From a virus: 50,679 nucleotides of DNA. Below, in pieces: positions 1-7,882 of this stretch (within the stretch, counting starts at the first letter, position 1; the number at the start of each line of letters is the position of its first letter). Made by a program: the position numbers and the translations under genes. The stretch covers positions 1 through 50,679 of the IMG/VR virus record IMGVR_UViG_3300031578_000055; one strand, given 5' to 3'. Under the pieces are notes generated by a model, which worked only from the letters and a program-made list of their open reading frames with translations, did not search any database and was not told where the DNA came from.

Positions 1-443
1 TTTCTATCGCTACAGATACAACATCATATGGGGAGTGGATTGATACTCTTGGATATAGAAGTCTAACAATTCCGTTGGATTTTGACTGGACCACAGATGG
101 AAATATTGCATCAGTAGGATTTCAGGGATCAAATGTTGCCGGTTATGCCGATGCAGCCGATTTACCTGATGCTGAAAATCTTTATTATCCTGATGATTTC
201 CCAGTAACAGCTGATGCACTTATCCATGTTGGATGTGTTGCAAAAGTAAGATATGTAAGATTAAAAATCGTTTCAACTGAGCATACATCTGGAAGCATAG
301 CAATTCCAAAAACTGCAGGACTATTACAGGATAGTTTAGTTAAACCTGCTGTAAAAGAATCTTCTGTTATTGCCGATGTTGATGTTATATCTCCTGGTGT
401 AACTGGTGACGCTGTATCAACACCTCCAAAACGAACAGCGTAA
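1..443 (+). CDS. Phage structural protein, 5' end missing
   Basis: The reading frame is open from the first bases and stops at 441-443, so the N-terminus lies outside the window. What is visible is an acidic, beta-rich 147-residue segment (for example GYRSLTIPLDFDW near its start) with a low-complexity Val/Pro/Ser tail. I do not recognise a catalytic motif. Its position directly before a small gene and the gp6-like connector suggests a head protein such as a decoration or minor capsid protein. That role is inferred from gene order only. Confidence 0.6.
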   Translation, partial: SIATDTTSYGEWIDTLGYRSLTIPLDFDWTTDGNIASVGFQGSNVAGYADAADLPDAENLYYPDDFPVTADALIHVGCVAKVRYVRLKIVSTEHTSGSIAIPKTAGLLQDSLVKPAVKESSVIADVDVISPGVTGDAVSTPPKRTA

Positions 444-453
444 GGAGTAATTT

Positions 454-714
454 ATGAAGTTGGTCTTTAATATAGCAGGGAAATTTAAATCTGATAGAGA
501 TGTTATTATCGTTTCTGAAGATGATGTTCTTGCTGGAAAGATATTTGAAGTTTTCGCTTCTAATGGTGTTCAGTTTGTGGATACTGGTTCGGCTAAACAA
601 CCAGATGCACCAAAACCAAAAAAAGCACCAAAACCAAAAAAAGCACCTGAAGTGAAACCCGAACCTGAACCTGAAGATTTTGAACCAAAGAAAAAGTCTT
701 CAACAAAAAAATAA
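454..714 (+). CDS. Small head-region protein with Pro/Lys-rich tail
   Basis: This 86-residue protein has an ATG start preceded by AAGGAG. Residues 1-45 look folded (MKLVFNIAGKF..., an acidic middle, then FVDTG). The remainder is a charged Pro/Lys/Glu tail with two copies of APKPKK. The tail is encoded by an 18-bp tandem DNA repeat. It sits 10 bp after the previous gene and before a terminator, so it closes a head transcript. Function unknown; similarly placed small proteins in other phages are often head-completion or decoration factors. Confidence 0.7.
   Translation: MKLVFNIAGKFKSDRDVIIVSEDDVLAGKIFEVFASNGVQFVDTGSAKQPDAPKPKKAPKPKKAPEVKPEPEPEDFEPKKKSSTKK
607..642 (+). repeat. Two tandem 18-bp copies inside a gene
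   Basis: GCACCAAAACCAAAAAAA occurs twice head to tail, at 607-624 and 625-642, followed by a third partial GCACC. The repeat encodes APKPKK units. Its unit length is a multiple of three, so copy-number change would lengthen or shorten the protein tail without a frameshift. Confidence 0.9.
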
Positions 715-720
715 AACATT

Positions 721-742
721 AGCCCTTCGGGGCTTTTGTTAT
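721..742 (+). terminator. Intrinsic terminator with UUCG tetraloop
   Basis: AGCCC-TTCG-GGGCT forms a 5-bp stem closed by C(UUCG)G, an extra-stable tetraloop, followed by TTTGTTATTT. It lies directly after the 86-residue gene and before the ribosome site of the connector gene. Confidence 0.7.
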
Positions 743-756
743 TTAAAGAGGATAAA

Positions 757-1500
757 ATGTATAAAGTAAGTCCTAACATAACTAGAAAAATAGATATTGA
801 TGAAACTGCAATTATAACACCGGCTTTAGTTGGTCAACAGTTAAATCTTGCTTCTGGATTAGTAACTAAAAACACTGTTTTAATTCAGCAATATATTGAT
901 ACGGCTATTGAACAAGTTGAAAAATATTCTTGGTTATCTCTTAGACGTACAACTTATGTATCAGAATTCACTTTACCTTCTGATATGTTTTATTCTTTTA
1001 TCAATGGAGATCTTAAATTGAGTCTTGAAAGATCCCCTATTCTTGCTTTAGCAGATATAACAAAAATAGAATATCTAAATAGTTCCGGTGTATATGTTGA
1101 ATTTGACCGGGGAGCTTTAACTTCTGAAGGATTATATTTAAATGTTACAGAAAAAATTGAACAAAGAGATTGGGCTTCGATTTATTTTATTACTTCTGTT
1201 CCTTACGATACAAGAATCAATGCATATAAAATAAAAGTTACATTTGTAGCAGGGTTTACAATAAGTGATGATCCAGTAACAGATATTCCACATAGTTTAA
1301 AAACTGCATTACTTCAGATTGTTGCATATTATTATACTAATCGAGGGGACTGTTCTGAAGCTGGCTGTGATCTTGGAGGATACCCTGTACCATGTTCAGC
1401 AAAGGCAATGATTGATTTATATGCTATTAGCAGAACGGTTATAGGCGGAGAATATACTCCAGCCTCAGATTGTGGTTGTGGATTTGGGTTCGGGTGTTAG
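757..1500 (+). CDS. Head-tail connector (HK97 gp6-like)
   Basis: This 247-residue protein resembles gp6-type head-tail adaptors: helical segments (LIQQYIDTAIEQVEKYSWLSL near residues 45-65), a beta region with PYD and VTFVAGF, then a helix beginning IPHSLKTALLQIVAYYY. Such proteins form a ring under the portal. The ATG at 757 is chosen because AGAGGA precedes it; an in-frame TTG at 736 lies inside the terminator. The C-terminus DCGCGFGFGC is unusually Cys/Gly-rich for the family. Downstream the transcript meets the antisense ibrAB genes. Confidence 0.75.
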   Translation: MYKVSPNITRKIDIDETAIITPALVGQQLNLASGLVTKNTVLIQQYIDTAIEQVEKYSWLSLRRTTYVSEFTLPSDMFYSFINGDLKLSLERSPILALADITKIEYLNSSGVYVEFDRGALTSEGLYLNVTEKIEQRDWASIYFITSVPYDTRINAYKIKVTFVAGFTISDDPVTDIPHSLKTALLQIVAYYYTNRGDCSEAGCDLGGYPVPCSAKAMIDLYAISRTVIGGEYTPASDCGCGFGFGC

Positions 1501-1512
1501 GCTAAAATTACA

Positions 1513-1535
1513 GACTGCATCGGAATGATGCAGTC
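1513..1535. terminator. Hairpin between convergent genes
   Basis: GACTGCATC-GGAAT-GATGCAGTC is a perfect 9-bp stem with a 5-nt loop, lying between the connector gene (plus) and ibrB (minus). On the minus strand it is followed by a T-containing stretch (TGTAATTTT). A bidirectional terminator is the simplest reading. Confidence 0.6.
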
Positions 1536-1547
1536 GGATAAAATGGG

Positions 1548-2174
1548 TTACTCTGCTTCCCATGCCTTTGAAAATTCCTCATTACCAAAAGCTTCCGCAA
1601 GTCCTGTTATTTGTTTGAGTCTCAACACTTCATCAGCATCCATTCCCAACTCTTTTGATATCTTTTTATCATTCCAGTTTCTTCTTGATAGTTCAATAAC
1701 AATATCTGACATAGCATCAATTTTGTGTTTCCCTCTTGCCCGATTATGTCTAATTGTTGAAGCTATTCGGTCATTTCTTCCCTCTCTATTGTTCTTTATT
1801 TTTACTATTGGAAGATATCCATATATTCTTTTTTGTATTTCAGCGCATTCTTTCCCCACTCTATTCCTATGGAATCCGTCAACAACCTCTATTTTATTTT
1901 TTTGATTTTCAGATGTAACTATAGGCTGTGTAAATCCATCCTCTTCTATTGACAATCTTAAAAGTTCCATTTCTGGAGGTGCAACGGCATTAGGGTTGTA
2001 ATCATTTGCAGTAACTTCCTTGTTTTTGACCCATAGAACACAATCAACAGGTTCTCCTTTTAAAGGTGACCTTTCATGTAAATATATTTTTAACCAATTA
2101 ATAATTTCAATCTTTTCATCTATTGAAATATCTGTTTCTAGTTTTTCAATCATATCTTGCGCAATTTTTTTCAT
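1548..2174 (-). CDS. ibrB: IbrB-like ParB-domain protein
   Basis: This 208-residue protein has a ParB/sulfiredoxin-type fold: NDYNPNAVAPPEMELL (residues 57-72), FTQPIVTSE, then the signature DGFHR (99-103). A helical, probably DNA-binding C-terminal half follows (NWNDKKISKELGMDADEVLR). It overlaps the upstream PAPS-reductase-like gene by ATGA, so the two are translationally coupled. This pairing is known in IbrA/IbrB of Escherichia coli prophages, described as regulators of immunoglobulin-binding protein genes; the molecular activity of the pair is not established. It is not a partition ParB: no parA is present. Confidence 0.8.
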   Translation of the reverse strand: MKKIAQDMIEKLETDISIDEKIEIINWLKIYLHERSPLKGEPVDCVLWVKNKEVTANDYNPNAVAPPEMELLRLSIEEDGFTQPIVTSENQKNKIEVVDGFHRNRVGKECAEIQKRIYGYLPIVKIKNNREGRNDRIASTIRHNRARGKHKIDAMSDIVIELSRRNWNDKKISKELGMDADEVLRLKQITGLAEAFGNEEFSKAWEAE

Positions 2175-3409
2175 ATTTTATACCCTTCTTTTCTTCTTTT
2201 CTTTTTTATTCTAGTCATGTATTGCTCATAAAAGAAACCACTTTTTGTCTGTGTGAAATTAAGCCCTTTAGCCCAGTAGTCATTTCTTAATAACATCTTT
2301 GCTATTCTTCTCCATGATGGAGCTTTTCTTTCTGCTTCTTGTTTTTTGTCTACAGTGTCAGGAATACCATTTGAATATCCTCTTTTTTTATACCATTCAA
2401 TAAAAACATATATTTTATTTTTATAATGTTCCATCATTTTTTCTGGCATGCTCTCCATTAACATCATAGAAAAACTTTCCCATGTGTGTCCTTCGGGCAA
2501 AGTAACTTTTTGCTGTCCTGAAATATTGCCTGAATATTGTACAAAATCAGATCCTGAATTAGCGCCATTAACGCGGGCAACAATTTTCGCCCACGATTCA
2601 GGCTCGATTATGTGATATAACCACAAGCCTTTTCTTTGATCATACCCATAAGGCTGACAGATCCTTTGTTGATGAATGGTTAATCCTGCTTTGCTCATTA
2701 GATCATAAAGTCTGTTATATTTCTTCTGGAATTTCCCGTTATATCTCCAGATATCTTGAGTTTTCCAATCATATATCGGGTAGGCATTATATACTGGCAT
2801 ATCCCACAATTTAGTTGTCCATTTATAGTCTGAAAACGTCTTTTTCTTTTTGCTTGCAATTGTCCTGTATCTATTCAAAGATTCGTCAGTTCTAATCCCT
2901 ACAAAGCAAGCGGTTGGCAACCCTTCTGAATACCATTCCCCGAATAATGGAACAAACTCTTCAAATTCCATATCTCTTTTAAAAAATGGGAAGAAAGATT
3001 CGTCTGTTATAGCAAATTCAGGTGGCGTTCTAACCCATATTTCTTTTTTATCTGGATTCCAACATTGCCATTTAGGCTGATAAACAGAAACTGAATTACT
3101 AAGCGCTATTGGAAGAGAAACCCAGAATGGATCTATGAACTCTGAATATTCTTTATACATTTCTAATAAATGTTCTATTGTTATTTTATATTGGGCTTCC
3201 AGGTCAACGAATAAAACTCCTATTTTCTTTTTTCTTTTTATTGCTTCATCCATTACTAGATGAAGCATTACAGAAGAGTCTTTCCCCCCAGAAAATGATA
3301 AATATATTTTAGGGAAATATTCAAATATGATCTCTATTCTTTTTTTTGCTTCTGTATATACATCAGATTCCAAATATTTCTTACCCACAAATAGCCCCCA
3401 CAAACTCAT
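2171..3409 (-). CDS. ibrA: IbrA-like PAPS-reductase-family protein (DUF3440)
   Basis: This 412-residue protein has the PP-loop SFSGGKDSS (residues 38-46) that binds the adenine-nucleotide phosphate in PAPS reductases and N-type ATP pyrophosphatases. Further family-like features are VGIRTDESLNR, YPIYDWKTQDIWRY and RICQPYG. The ATG at 3409 is chosen because GAGAAG lies 6-7 nt upstream; an in-frame start at 3484 would add a hydrophobic stretch read out of the previous gene. It overlaps the upstream gene by 29 nt and ibrB by 4 nt. The substrate is unknown; DndC is a relative that acts in DNA sulfur modification, but no dnd genes are visible. Confidence 0.82.
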   Translation of the reverse strand: MSLWGLFVGKKYLESDVYTEAKKRIEIIFEYFPKIYLSFSGGKDSSVMLHLVMDEAIKRKKKIGVLFVDLEAQYKITIEHLLEMYKEYSEFIDPFWVSLPIALSNSVSVYQPKWQCWNPDKKEIWVRTPPEFAITDESFFPFFKRDMEFEEFVPLFGEWYSEGLPTACFVGIRTDESLNRYRTIASKKKKTFSDYKWTTKLWDMPVYNAYPIYDWKTQDIWRYNGKFQKKYNRLYDLMSKAGLTIHQQRICQPYGYDQRKGLWLYHIIEPESWAKIVARVNGANSGSDFVQYSGNISGQQKVTLPEGHTWESFSMMLMESMPEKMMEHYKNKIYVFIEWYKKRGYSNGIPDTVDKKQEAERKAPSWRRIAKMLLRNDYWAKGLNFTQTKSGFFYEQYMTRIKKKRRKEGYKI

Positions 3410-3737
3410 AAAAAGCTTCTCTAGTTTTAGCCCCTGAGAAGTGGCTTTTTGATGTTCTAAAATCAGAATCAATAACAGACTCAAAAAAACATGTCTTGAA
3501 TACCCATTCGTTGTTTACAGCATCATAATATAATTTATCAAGAAACGAATGCGCTTCGTTATTATTTTGGCTCCACAATTCGCAATACAATCTTACGTGC
3601 CCAAAATTAGACCAAACCCAGGATTCTTGTATTGCTTTTAGATCCTTTATTATATCTTGCATATTTACTAAATTTTCAGCCACACAATACGGAATATCTA
3701 AATTTTTGGACGCAAATTTTATAACAGCGTTTTCCAT
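3381..3737 (-). CDS. Unknown 118-residue protein of the ibrAB cassette
   Basis: I recognise no family. The protein is acidic, with several Trp and Cys residues (QESWVWSNFGHVRLYCELW in the middle). It has an ATG start with GGAGAGA upstream. A C(UCCG)G hairpin lies immediately before that ribosome site, the same module seen before two other genes. It overlaps ibrA by 29 nt and is transcribed with it from the minus-strand promoter at 4010-4038. Confidence 0.7.
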   Translation of the reverse strand: MENAVIKFASKNLDIPYCVAENLVNMQDIIKDLKAIQESWVWSNFGHVRLYCELWSQNNNEAHSFLDKLYYDAVNNEWVFKTCFFESVIDSDFRTSKSHFSGAKTREAFYEFVGAICG

Positions 3738-3750
3738 GATTCTCTCCTTT

Positions 3751-3766
3751 AGCCTCCGGAGAGGCT
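3751..3766 (-). promoter_or_regulatory. UNCG hairpin directly upstream of a ribosome site
   Basis: On the minus strand AGCCTC-TCCG-GAGGCT forms a 6-bp stem closed by C(UCCG)G, then AAAGGAGAG and the ATG at 3737. The same arrangement recurs at 40309-40324 and 46668-46681 on the plus strand. It is not followed by a U-run, so a terminator is unlikely. mRNA stabilisation or control of ribosome access is more plausible. Confidence 0.7.
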
Positions 3767-3790
3767 GTTTGCATAATCTCTATCCATTGA

Positions 3791-3985
3791 TTATTCGTAA
3801 TGTTTATTTCCCGGATCTATTATATTTTTTTCTGCTTCTAATAGGTCTGTGTATGATGCATTAACAAATGTACCATTATATTCTTGGTTGTTTATCTCAA
3901 AATGTTTTCTAGCTGAAGATCTTCTGTATGCTCCAAATATTTCACCATTCATTTTAAAAACTTTTACTATCATTTTCTTTGTCAT
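3791..3985 (-). CDS. Unknown 64-residue basic protein
   Basis: First gene of the antisense cassette, with AAAGGAG 6-7 nt before its ATG. The sequence begins MTKKMIVKVFKMNGEIFGAY and has the basic stretch RRSSARKHF. I do not recognise a family. As the first product of a promoter with a palindromic operator it could be an autoregulator, but no helix-turn-helix or ribbon-helix-helix is clear. Confidence 0.6.
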   Translation of the reverse strand: MTKKMIVKVFKMNGEIFGAYRRSSARKHFEINNQEYNGTFVNASYTDLLEAEKNIIDPGNKHYE

Positions 3986-4009
3986 CTTTTATCTCCTTTA
4001 CCTATTTTA

Positions 4010-4038
4010 AATATAACGCTATAGCGTTAAGAAGTCAA
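4010..4038 (-). promoter_or_regulatory. Promoter with palindromic operator in spacer (copy 1)
   Basis: On the minus strand TTGACT (4038-4033), a 17-nt spacer and TATATT (4015-4010) form a sigma70 promoter. The spacer contains TAACGCTATAGCGTTA (4014-4029), a perfect 16-bp palindrome. It drives the 64-residue gene, the 118-residue gene and ibrAB. The same promoter-operator arrangement occurs on the plus strand at 46441-46469. Confidence 0.8.
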
Positions 4039-4081
4039 GTATATAATTGAAAATAAATAAAAAAGATGATATTATTTTTAT

Positions 4082-4522
4082 ATGGCTAAAAATAGATGTG
4101 TAAGAACGCAATTTAATAAAGAAATTCTTTGTGCTGGAACAATGAATGATTATCTACTGATTTTATCCAGAGCAATAACAGGAACAGAACCAGGGCAATC
4201 AATACAGGCAAGTGAAACTTTCACTCAGATCGTTGATTATGCCGGATATCTGGAAGCATCAAAACCAACTCAGAGATGGAACGGCGTTTCAATGGAAGAC
4301 CAGAGTGCACCTAATTACACTCATGTTTGTTATATTCCGTTTGATCCAGTTACATATAAATTGGATGTTGGAAAATTGTTTGTTAAAAAACAGGGTGACA
4401 CCTCAGATCTGGATCGGTTATTTAAATTGAAAAGTATTAATAATTTTGGAGAACAGGATGAATACCTGCAATTACGATTAGCTGAAACTGGTTTTGCTGA
4501 ACTTGATGGATCTCATGGCTGA
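4082..4522 (+). CDS. Head-tail joining / head closure protein
   Basis: This 146-residue protein lies between the gp6-like connector and an HK97-gp10-like protein, where phages encode the head-closure (stopper) protein. Visible features are an N-terminal CVRTQFNKEI..CAGTM segment, then beta-rich stretches (YTHVCYIPFDP, KLDVGKLFVK) as in head-tail joining proteins. The start is ATG at 4082 with only weak Shine-Dalgarno signal. It overlaps the next gene by 8 nt. Assignment relies more on position than on sequence. Confidence 0.6.
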   Translation: MAKNRCVRTQFNKEILCAGTMNDYLLILSRAITGTEPGQSIQASETFTQIVDYAGYLEASKPTQRWNGVSMEDQSAPNYTHVCYIPFDPVTYKLDVGKLFVKKQGDTSDLDRLFKLKSINNFGEQDEYLQLRLAETGFAELDGSHG

Positions 4523-4928
4523 TCCTAGAGGATATCATTACCACCGGGATATAATGGTCGGTAGAGAGCTATTAAAACATAAAGATAATATAAGAAATGC
4601 TCTTAGGATTCATGGAAAAGAAGTCAAAACAGAACTGGAAAAAGTTGTTTCGACCGGAACAAGAACAGGAAGAGTTTATACATATAGAGGCCGGAAATAT
4701 ACAGCATCAGCAGAAGGGGAACCACCAGCTTTAAGATCCGGGAGGCTTGCAAAAAGTTTTTCCTATAAATCAAGGGCTATGGAACTTGTAATCGGCAATA
4801 GTGCAAAATCAGATAAAGGATTTAATTATCCTGGGTTTTTAGAAAAAGAAATGAATAGACCATATTTTTTAGTTACAATCAATTCACTTCATTCAAGATT
4901 ACAAACAGATTTACAGAGTTTATATTAG
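4515..4928 (+). CDS. HK97 gp10-like tail completion protein
   Basis: This 137-residue basic protein (start MADPRGYHYHRD) has a helical N-terminus, then TYRGRKYTASAEGEPPALRSGRLAKSF compressed around the typical P-x-x-R-S-G-x-L motif of gp10-like proteins, and ends LSRLQTDL-like. The family links tail terminator and connector. The ATG at 4515 is preferred because it overlaps the previous stop (ATGGCTGA); another ATG at 4506 is possible. It is followed by a 38-bp gap to the tail terminator. Confidence 0.7.
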   Translation: MADPRGYHYHRDIMVGRELLKHKDNIRNALRIHGKEVKTELEKVVSTGTRTGRVYTYRGRKYTASAEGEPPALRSGRLAKSFSYKSRAMELVIGNSAKSDKGFNYPGFLEKEMNRPYFLVTINSLHSRLQTDLQSLY

Positions 4929-4966
4929 AAAGTTGTATTTTTATTTATATTACTGTAAAATAACTT

Positions 4967-6070
4967 ATGAGTTTTTTTAGTCCATCAGCAATTTTAGATC
5001 ATTTAATGGAATATATTCCTAGATTATCAGACCGTTTTTCAAATAACGCTCTTGTTTCCGCTGCTATTATAGCCGGAACTCCGCAAACTTTAAGAGTTAC
5101 AGATAATTTACACGGACTATCTGCAGGTGGTGAAGTTGTTTTAATTGGTGGGAAAACAAATAATCCTATAACAGCGGTTTCTTTAATAGTGGATCCCATC
5201 GGTGGTGATGTATTACGGTTTACAACAAATAAAGATCATAACCTTACTCTTAATTATACATTAACAGTAGATCTTTCAGGATTTACTAATCCCATATTCA
5301 ACGGTACTTTTACAGTTATTTCGGTTCCTTCCAGAAATCTATTTGAAATTTCAGGATCAACTTTACCGGTATTAAATGGAAATGAAGTTCTTGTCGAAGA
5401 ATGGGAAGTAGGAATAAACGGATTGTTTTTTATTGATTCAATTGTTGATGTAAATACTTACGATATTTTATTAACCGGGAAACCAGAATTTGAACCACAA
5501 ACAGTTCCTATTTTAAAAAGATCTTCTATTTTTAAAATGAGTATTGCTATTGATGCCGAACGAGCCAGATCTTTATATACACCTCAACCAAATGACAAAT
5601 CTGTATTGTGGTTATTCGTAATAATGGGAGATGCATCAGCTTCTAAAGATAGAAAAGTTTTGTCTGATGCAAACCAAACAAATACAGCCGGTCAGGGTGA
5701 TAGAACATTAATGATAAATACATTTTCCGTATTAGTATTTTTTCCAACATCCACCGAAACAGCCGGGGCGTTGGCTTCAGATTTAGCATGGAATGAAATA
5801 TATAAAGTTCTACTTGCCGTAGGTGCTGGAATAAAATTTGATGATTTCGGGACTTCCCCTTATAGAACATCTTTAATAGATCACGGTACGGCTATTTATA
5901 CAAATGCTTTTTATGCTCATGCTTATACTTTTGAATATTGTTATCAAGTCACCCAGGAAGAACAATTCCTTACACAATTTATTGAGTCTGTACCGTTTCG
6001 AGATAATGCTATTTCAAGCAATGAAGAAGATGAAGGATCTAACATCGATCTTGATGAAGAGCCAACTTGA
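4967..6070 (+). CDS. Tail terminator-like protein with inserted beta domain
   Basis: This 367-residue protein starts the tail module. Residues about 190-345 (AIDAERARSLYTPQ, ...MINTFSVLVFFPTSTETAGALASD, ...AFYAHAYTFEYCYQV) look like a tail terminator of contractile phages. Residues about 40-165 are an insertion with HGLSAGGEVVLIGG and NPIFNGTFTVISVPS, a beta motif of the form HGL-G-V-NGTF-V common in phage structural proteins. It also appears, altered, in the gp47-like and 479-residue proteins here. The C-terminus is strongly acidic. Confidence 0.6.
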   Translation: MSFFSPSAILDHLMEYIPRLSDRFSNNALVSAAIIAGTPQTLRVTDNLHGLSAGGEVVLIGGKTNNPITAVSLIVDPIGGDVLRFTTNKDHNLTLNYTLTVDLSGFTNPIFNGTFTVISVPSRNLFEISGSTLPVLNGNEVLVEEWEVGINGLFFIDSIVDVNTYDILLTGKPEFEPQTVPILKRSSIFKMSIAIDAERARSLYTPQPNDKSVLWLFVIMGDASASKDRKVLSDANQTNTAGQGDRTLMINTFSVLVFFPTSTETAGALASDLAWNEIYKVLLAVGAGIKFDDFGTSPYRTSLIDHGTAIYTNAFYAHAYTFEYCYQVTQEEQFLTQFIESVPFRDNAISSNEEDEGSNIDLDEEPT

Positions 6071-6096
6071 TAATATGTGAGTGTAGGGTATATAAT
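6067..6096 (+). promoter_or_regulatory. Candidate promoter for sheath and tube genes
   Basis: TTGATA (6067-6072), an 18-nt spacer and TATAAT (6091-6096) lie at the end of the tail terminator gene, 24 nt before the ATG of the next gene. Confidence 0.5.
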
Positions 6097-6119
6097 TACG
6101 GTAACTAATAGGAGTCATA

Positions 6120-6305
6120 ATGTCAGATAAAAAGGAATACAGGGTGACAAAACCTTGGGGTAAACACAAAGTAGGTGATCTGCTCCCTAATTCGAGGGAA
6201 ATTCGCCGGAAAATTCAAGAGGGTGGATGCGTTGAAAAAATGGCTCCTGAAACCTCGAAAAATAAAATGCAGAAAGACACTGCTAAAAATAAAGGAGATG
6301 AATAA
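6120..6305 (+). CDS. Small basic protein upstream of tail sheath
   Basis: This 61-residue protein starts at an ATG after TAGGAG. It begins MSDKKEYRVTKPWGKHKVGDLL and has a Lys-rich C-terminus. A short protein of this kind often precedes the sheath gene in Mu-like phages. Its stop overlaps the sheath start as TAATG, so translation is coupled. Function unknown. Confidence 0.65.
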   Translation: MSDKKEYRVTKPWGKHKVGDLLPNSREIRRKIQEGGCVEKMAPETSKNKMQKDTAKNKGDE

Positions 6306-7876
6306 TGAGTTCAACATCCCTTCCTAGAATTAATGGTCAACTTTTGGCAGCCGTTGGAGCTGTTGGACCCGAACCATTTAGAATGTTGATTACAGGACAG
6401 ACCGGTACTGCTGGAACTGCTGTTTCTGGTGCTACTACAAAAGATGTAGAAAGCCTAACAAATCTTGAAGTTACAACTTTATTTGGTGTAAACTCAGATT
6501 TAACAAACAGAATATTTAAAGCCCGTGACAAATGCCAGGGAAGATATTCAATATGGGTAATTTCTTTAGCTGCTGGAGCAGGAACCGCTGCAAGTGCTGC
6601 TCTGGCTTATGCAGGAACTGCTACTGAAGCCCGAAACATGGTTGTAAGACCTATTTCACAGAAACAATTTTCTTTTACAATCCCGGTTGCGATTGGTGAT
6701 ACTGCAAATGATGTGGCTGTTGCCGTTAAAGCAAAAATTGATGCTCTTGCGGATAATTTTCCTGCTACAAATGCATTAGTAACTGACACTCTAACATTAA
6801 CATCTGTTGATCTTGGAACAATTGGAAATAAATATGTTGTTGAGCATATAAGCATTCCTGCTGGAATAACAGTTAATACAAGTGTTGGAACTGATAAAGT
6901 TCAATTTACATCTGGTGCAACTGATCCTTCGTTGGTCGGATTATTTGACAATGTTGCTGCAACAAGATTTCATACAATTTTATATCCCTGGGAATCTGAT
7001 TTTCAGGAAGTTGAAGATTTCTTAAATCCTAGAAATGTTATTAATAATACATTTCTACACGGCGTTGCAATGATCGGATTTGATGATACTGAAGCAAATA
7101 TCAAAGCAAAAGTGAATGGAACAACTCCTCTTAATTCTCAGAACTTATTTTTCATGGGAAATAGAGTTGCTTCCGGTGTTGCTGCGTTTGTTGAACCTTC
7201 TGATTGGAGAACTGTCGAATTTGCAGCAATTGAAGGATTACGATTAACGGATGATGTTCCTATCGGATCTTATATTACAACATCGGCTCCTCTTGATGCT
7301 ATCGGTGGTCCTGGAAGTGCTTCTCTTGCTTATTATAATACTCCATTAGCTCAAACATCGGCTGTAGATCCTGATCAGTTATTTGATGAAACAGAACAGG
7401 TAAATCTTGGTGATGATGGATACACAATAATTGGTGTTAATACATCTGTTACTAATGCGATTATGGCAGAGGTTATCAGTACATATAAATTTAATATTCT
7501 TGGAAATCCTGATGTAAGTTTTAAATATTTAAATTATATCAGAACTTCATATCTTGCTTTTGAAATATTTTTCAGAACTCTTAAAGCGGATTATTCACAG
7601 AGCAGATTAACCGATGGAGAGTTAGTACCTGGAAGAGCGATTGCGAACGTTGGGTCTATAAAAGCAAATTACTCAAAAATATATAAACTATTGTCTTCTC
7701 CTGAATATGCTCTCACGCAAGCAGGAGCAGCAGCAGAATCATATTTCTTTAAGAATCTTACTCTTTCAGTTGATGTTTCTACCGGAACTGTTACGTCTGC
7801 AAATCCGTTGGCAATAGTAACACAAATTAGAGAATTTATAGTAACAATGCAAATTGCATTTACAGTTGGAGGGTAA
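6305..7876 (+). CDS. Tail sheath protein (Mu gpL-like)
   Basis: This 523-residue protein is followed 7 nt later by the tail tube gene, the normal sheath-tube pair of contractile tails. Typical features are an Ala/Gly/Thr-rich N-terminal region, an inserted middle domain, then RFHTILYPWESD, FLHGVAMIGFDD, LFFMGN, a segment with AAIEGLRLTDDVPIGSYI, and a C-terminal domain with FKYLNYIRTSYLAFEIFFR and VTMQIAFTVGG. The length matches Mu-like sheaths (about 500). The protein contracts to drive the tube into the envelope. Confidence 0.9.
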   Translation: MSSTSLPRINGQLLAAVGAVGPEPFRMLITGQTGTAGTAVSGATTKDVESLTNLEVTTLFGVNSDLTNRIFKARDKCQGRYSIWVISLAAGAGTAASAALAYAGTATEARNMVVRPISQKQFSFTIPVAIGDTANDVAVAVKAKIDALADNFPATNALVTDTLTLTSVDLGTIGNKYVVEHISIPAGITVNTSVGTDKVQFTSGATDPSLVGLFDNVAATRFHTILYPWESDFQEVEDFLNPRNVINNTFLHGVAMIGFDDTEANIKAKVNGTTPLNSQNLFFMGNRVASGVAAFVEPSDWRTVEFAAIEGLRLTDDVPIGSYITTSAPLDAIGGPGSASLAYYNTPLAQTSAVDPDQLFDETEQVNLGDDGYTIIGVNTSVTNAIMAEVISTYKFNILGNPDVSFKYLNYIRTSYLAFEIFFRTLKADYSQSRLTDGELVPGRAIANVGSIKANYSKIYKLLSSPEYALTQAGAAAESYFFKNLTLSVDVSTGTVTSANPLAIVTQIREFIVTMQIAFTVGG

Positions 7877-7882
7877 TAAAAT

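Noticed and set aside
1548-2174. Plasmid-type partition ParB
   Set aside because: No ParA or parS-like repeats; coupling to a PAPS-reductase-like gene points to IbrB.
2171-3484. IbrA start at 3484
   Set aside because: The additional 25 residues are read out of the upstream gene, and a proper ribosome site precedes the ATG at 3409.
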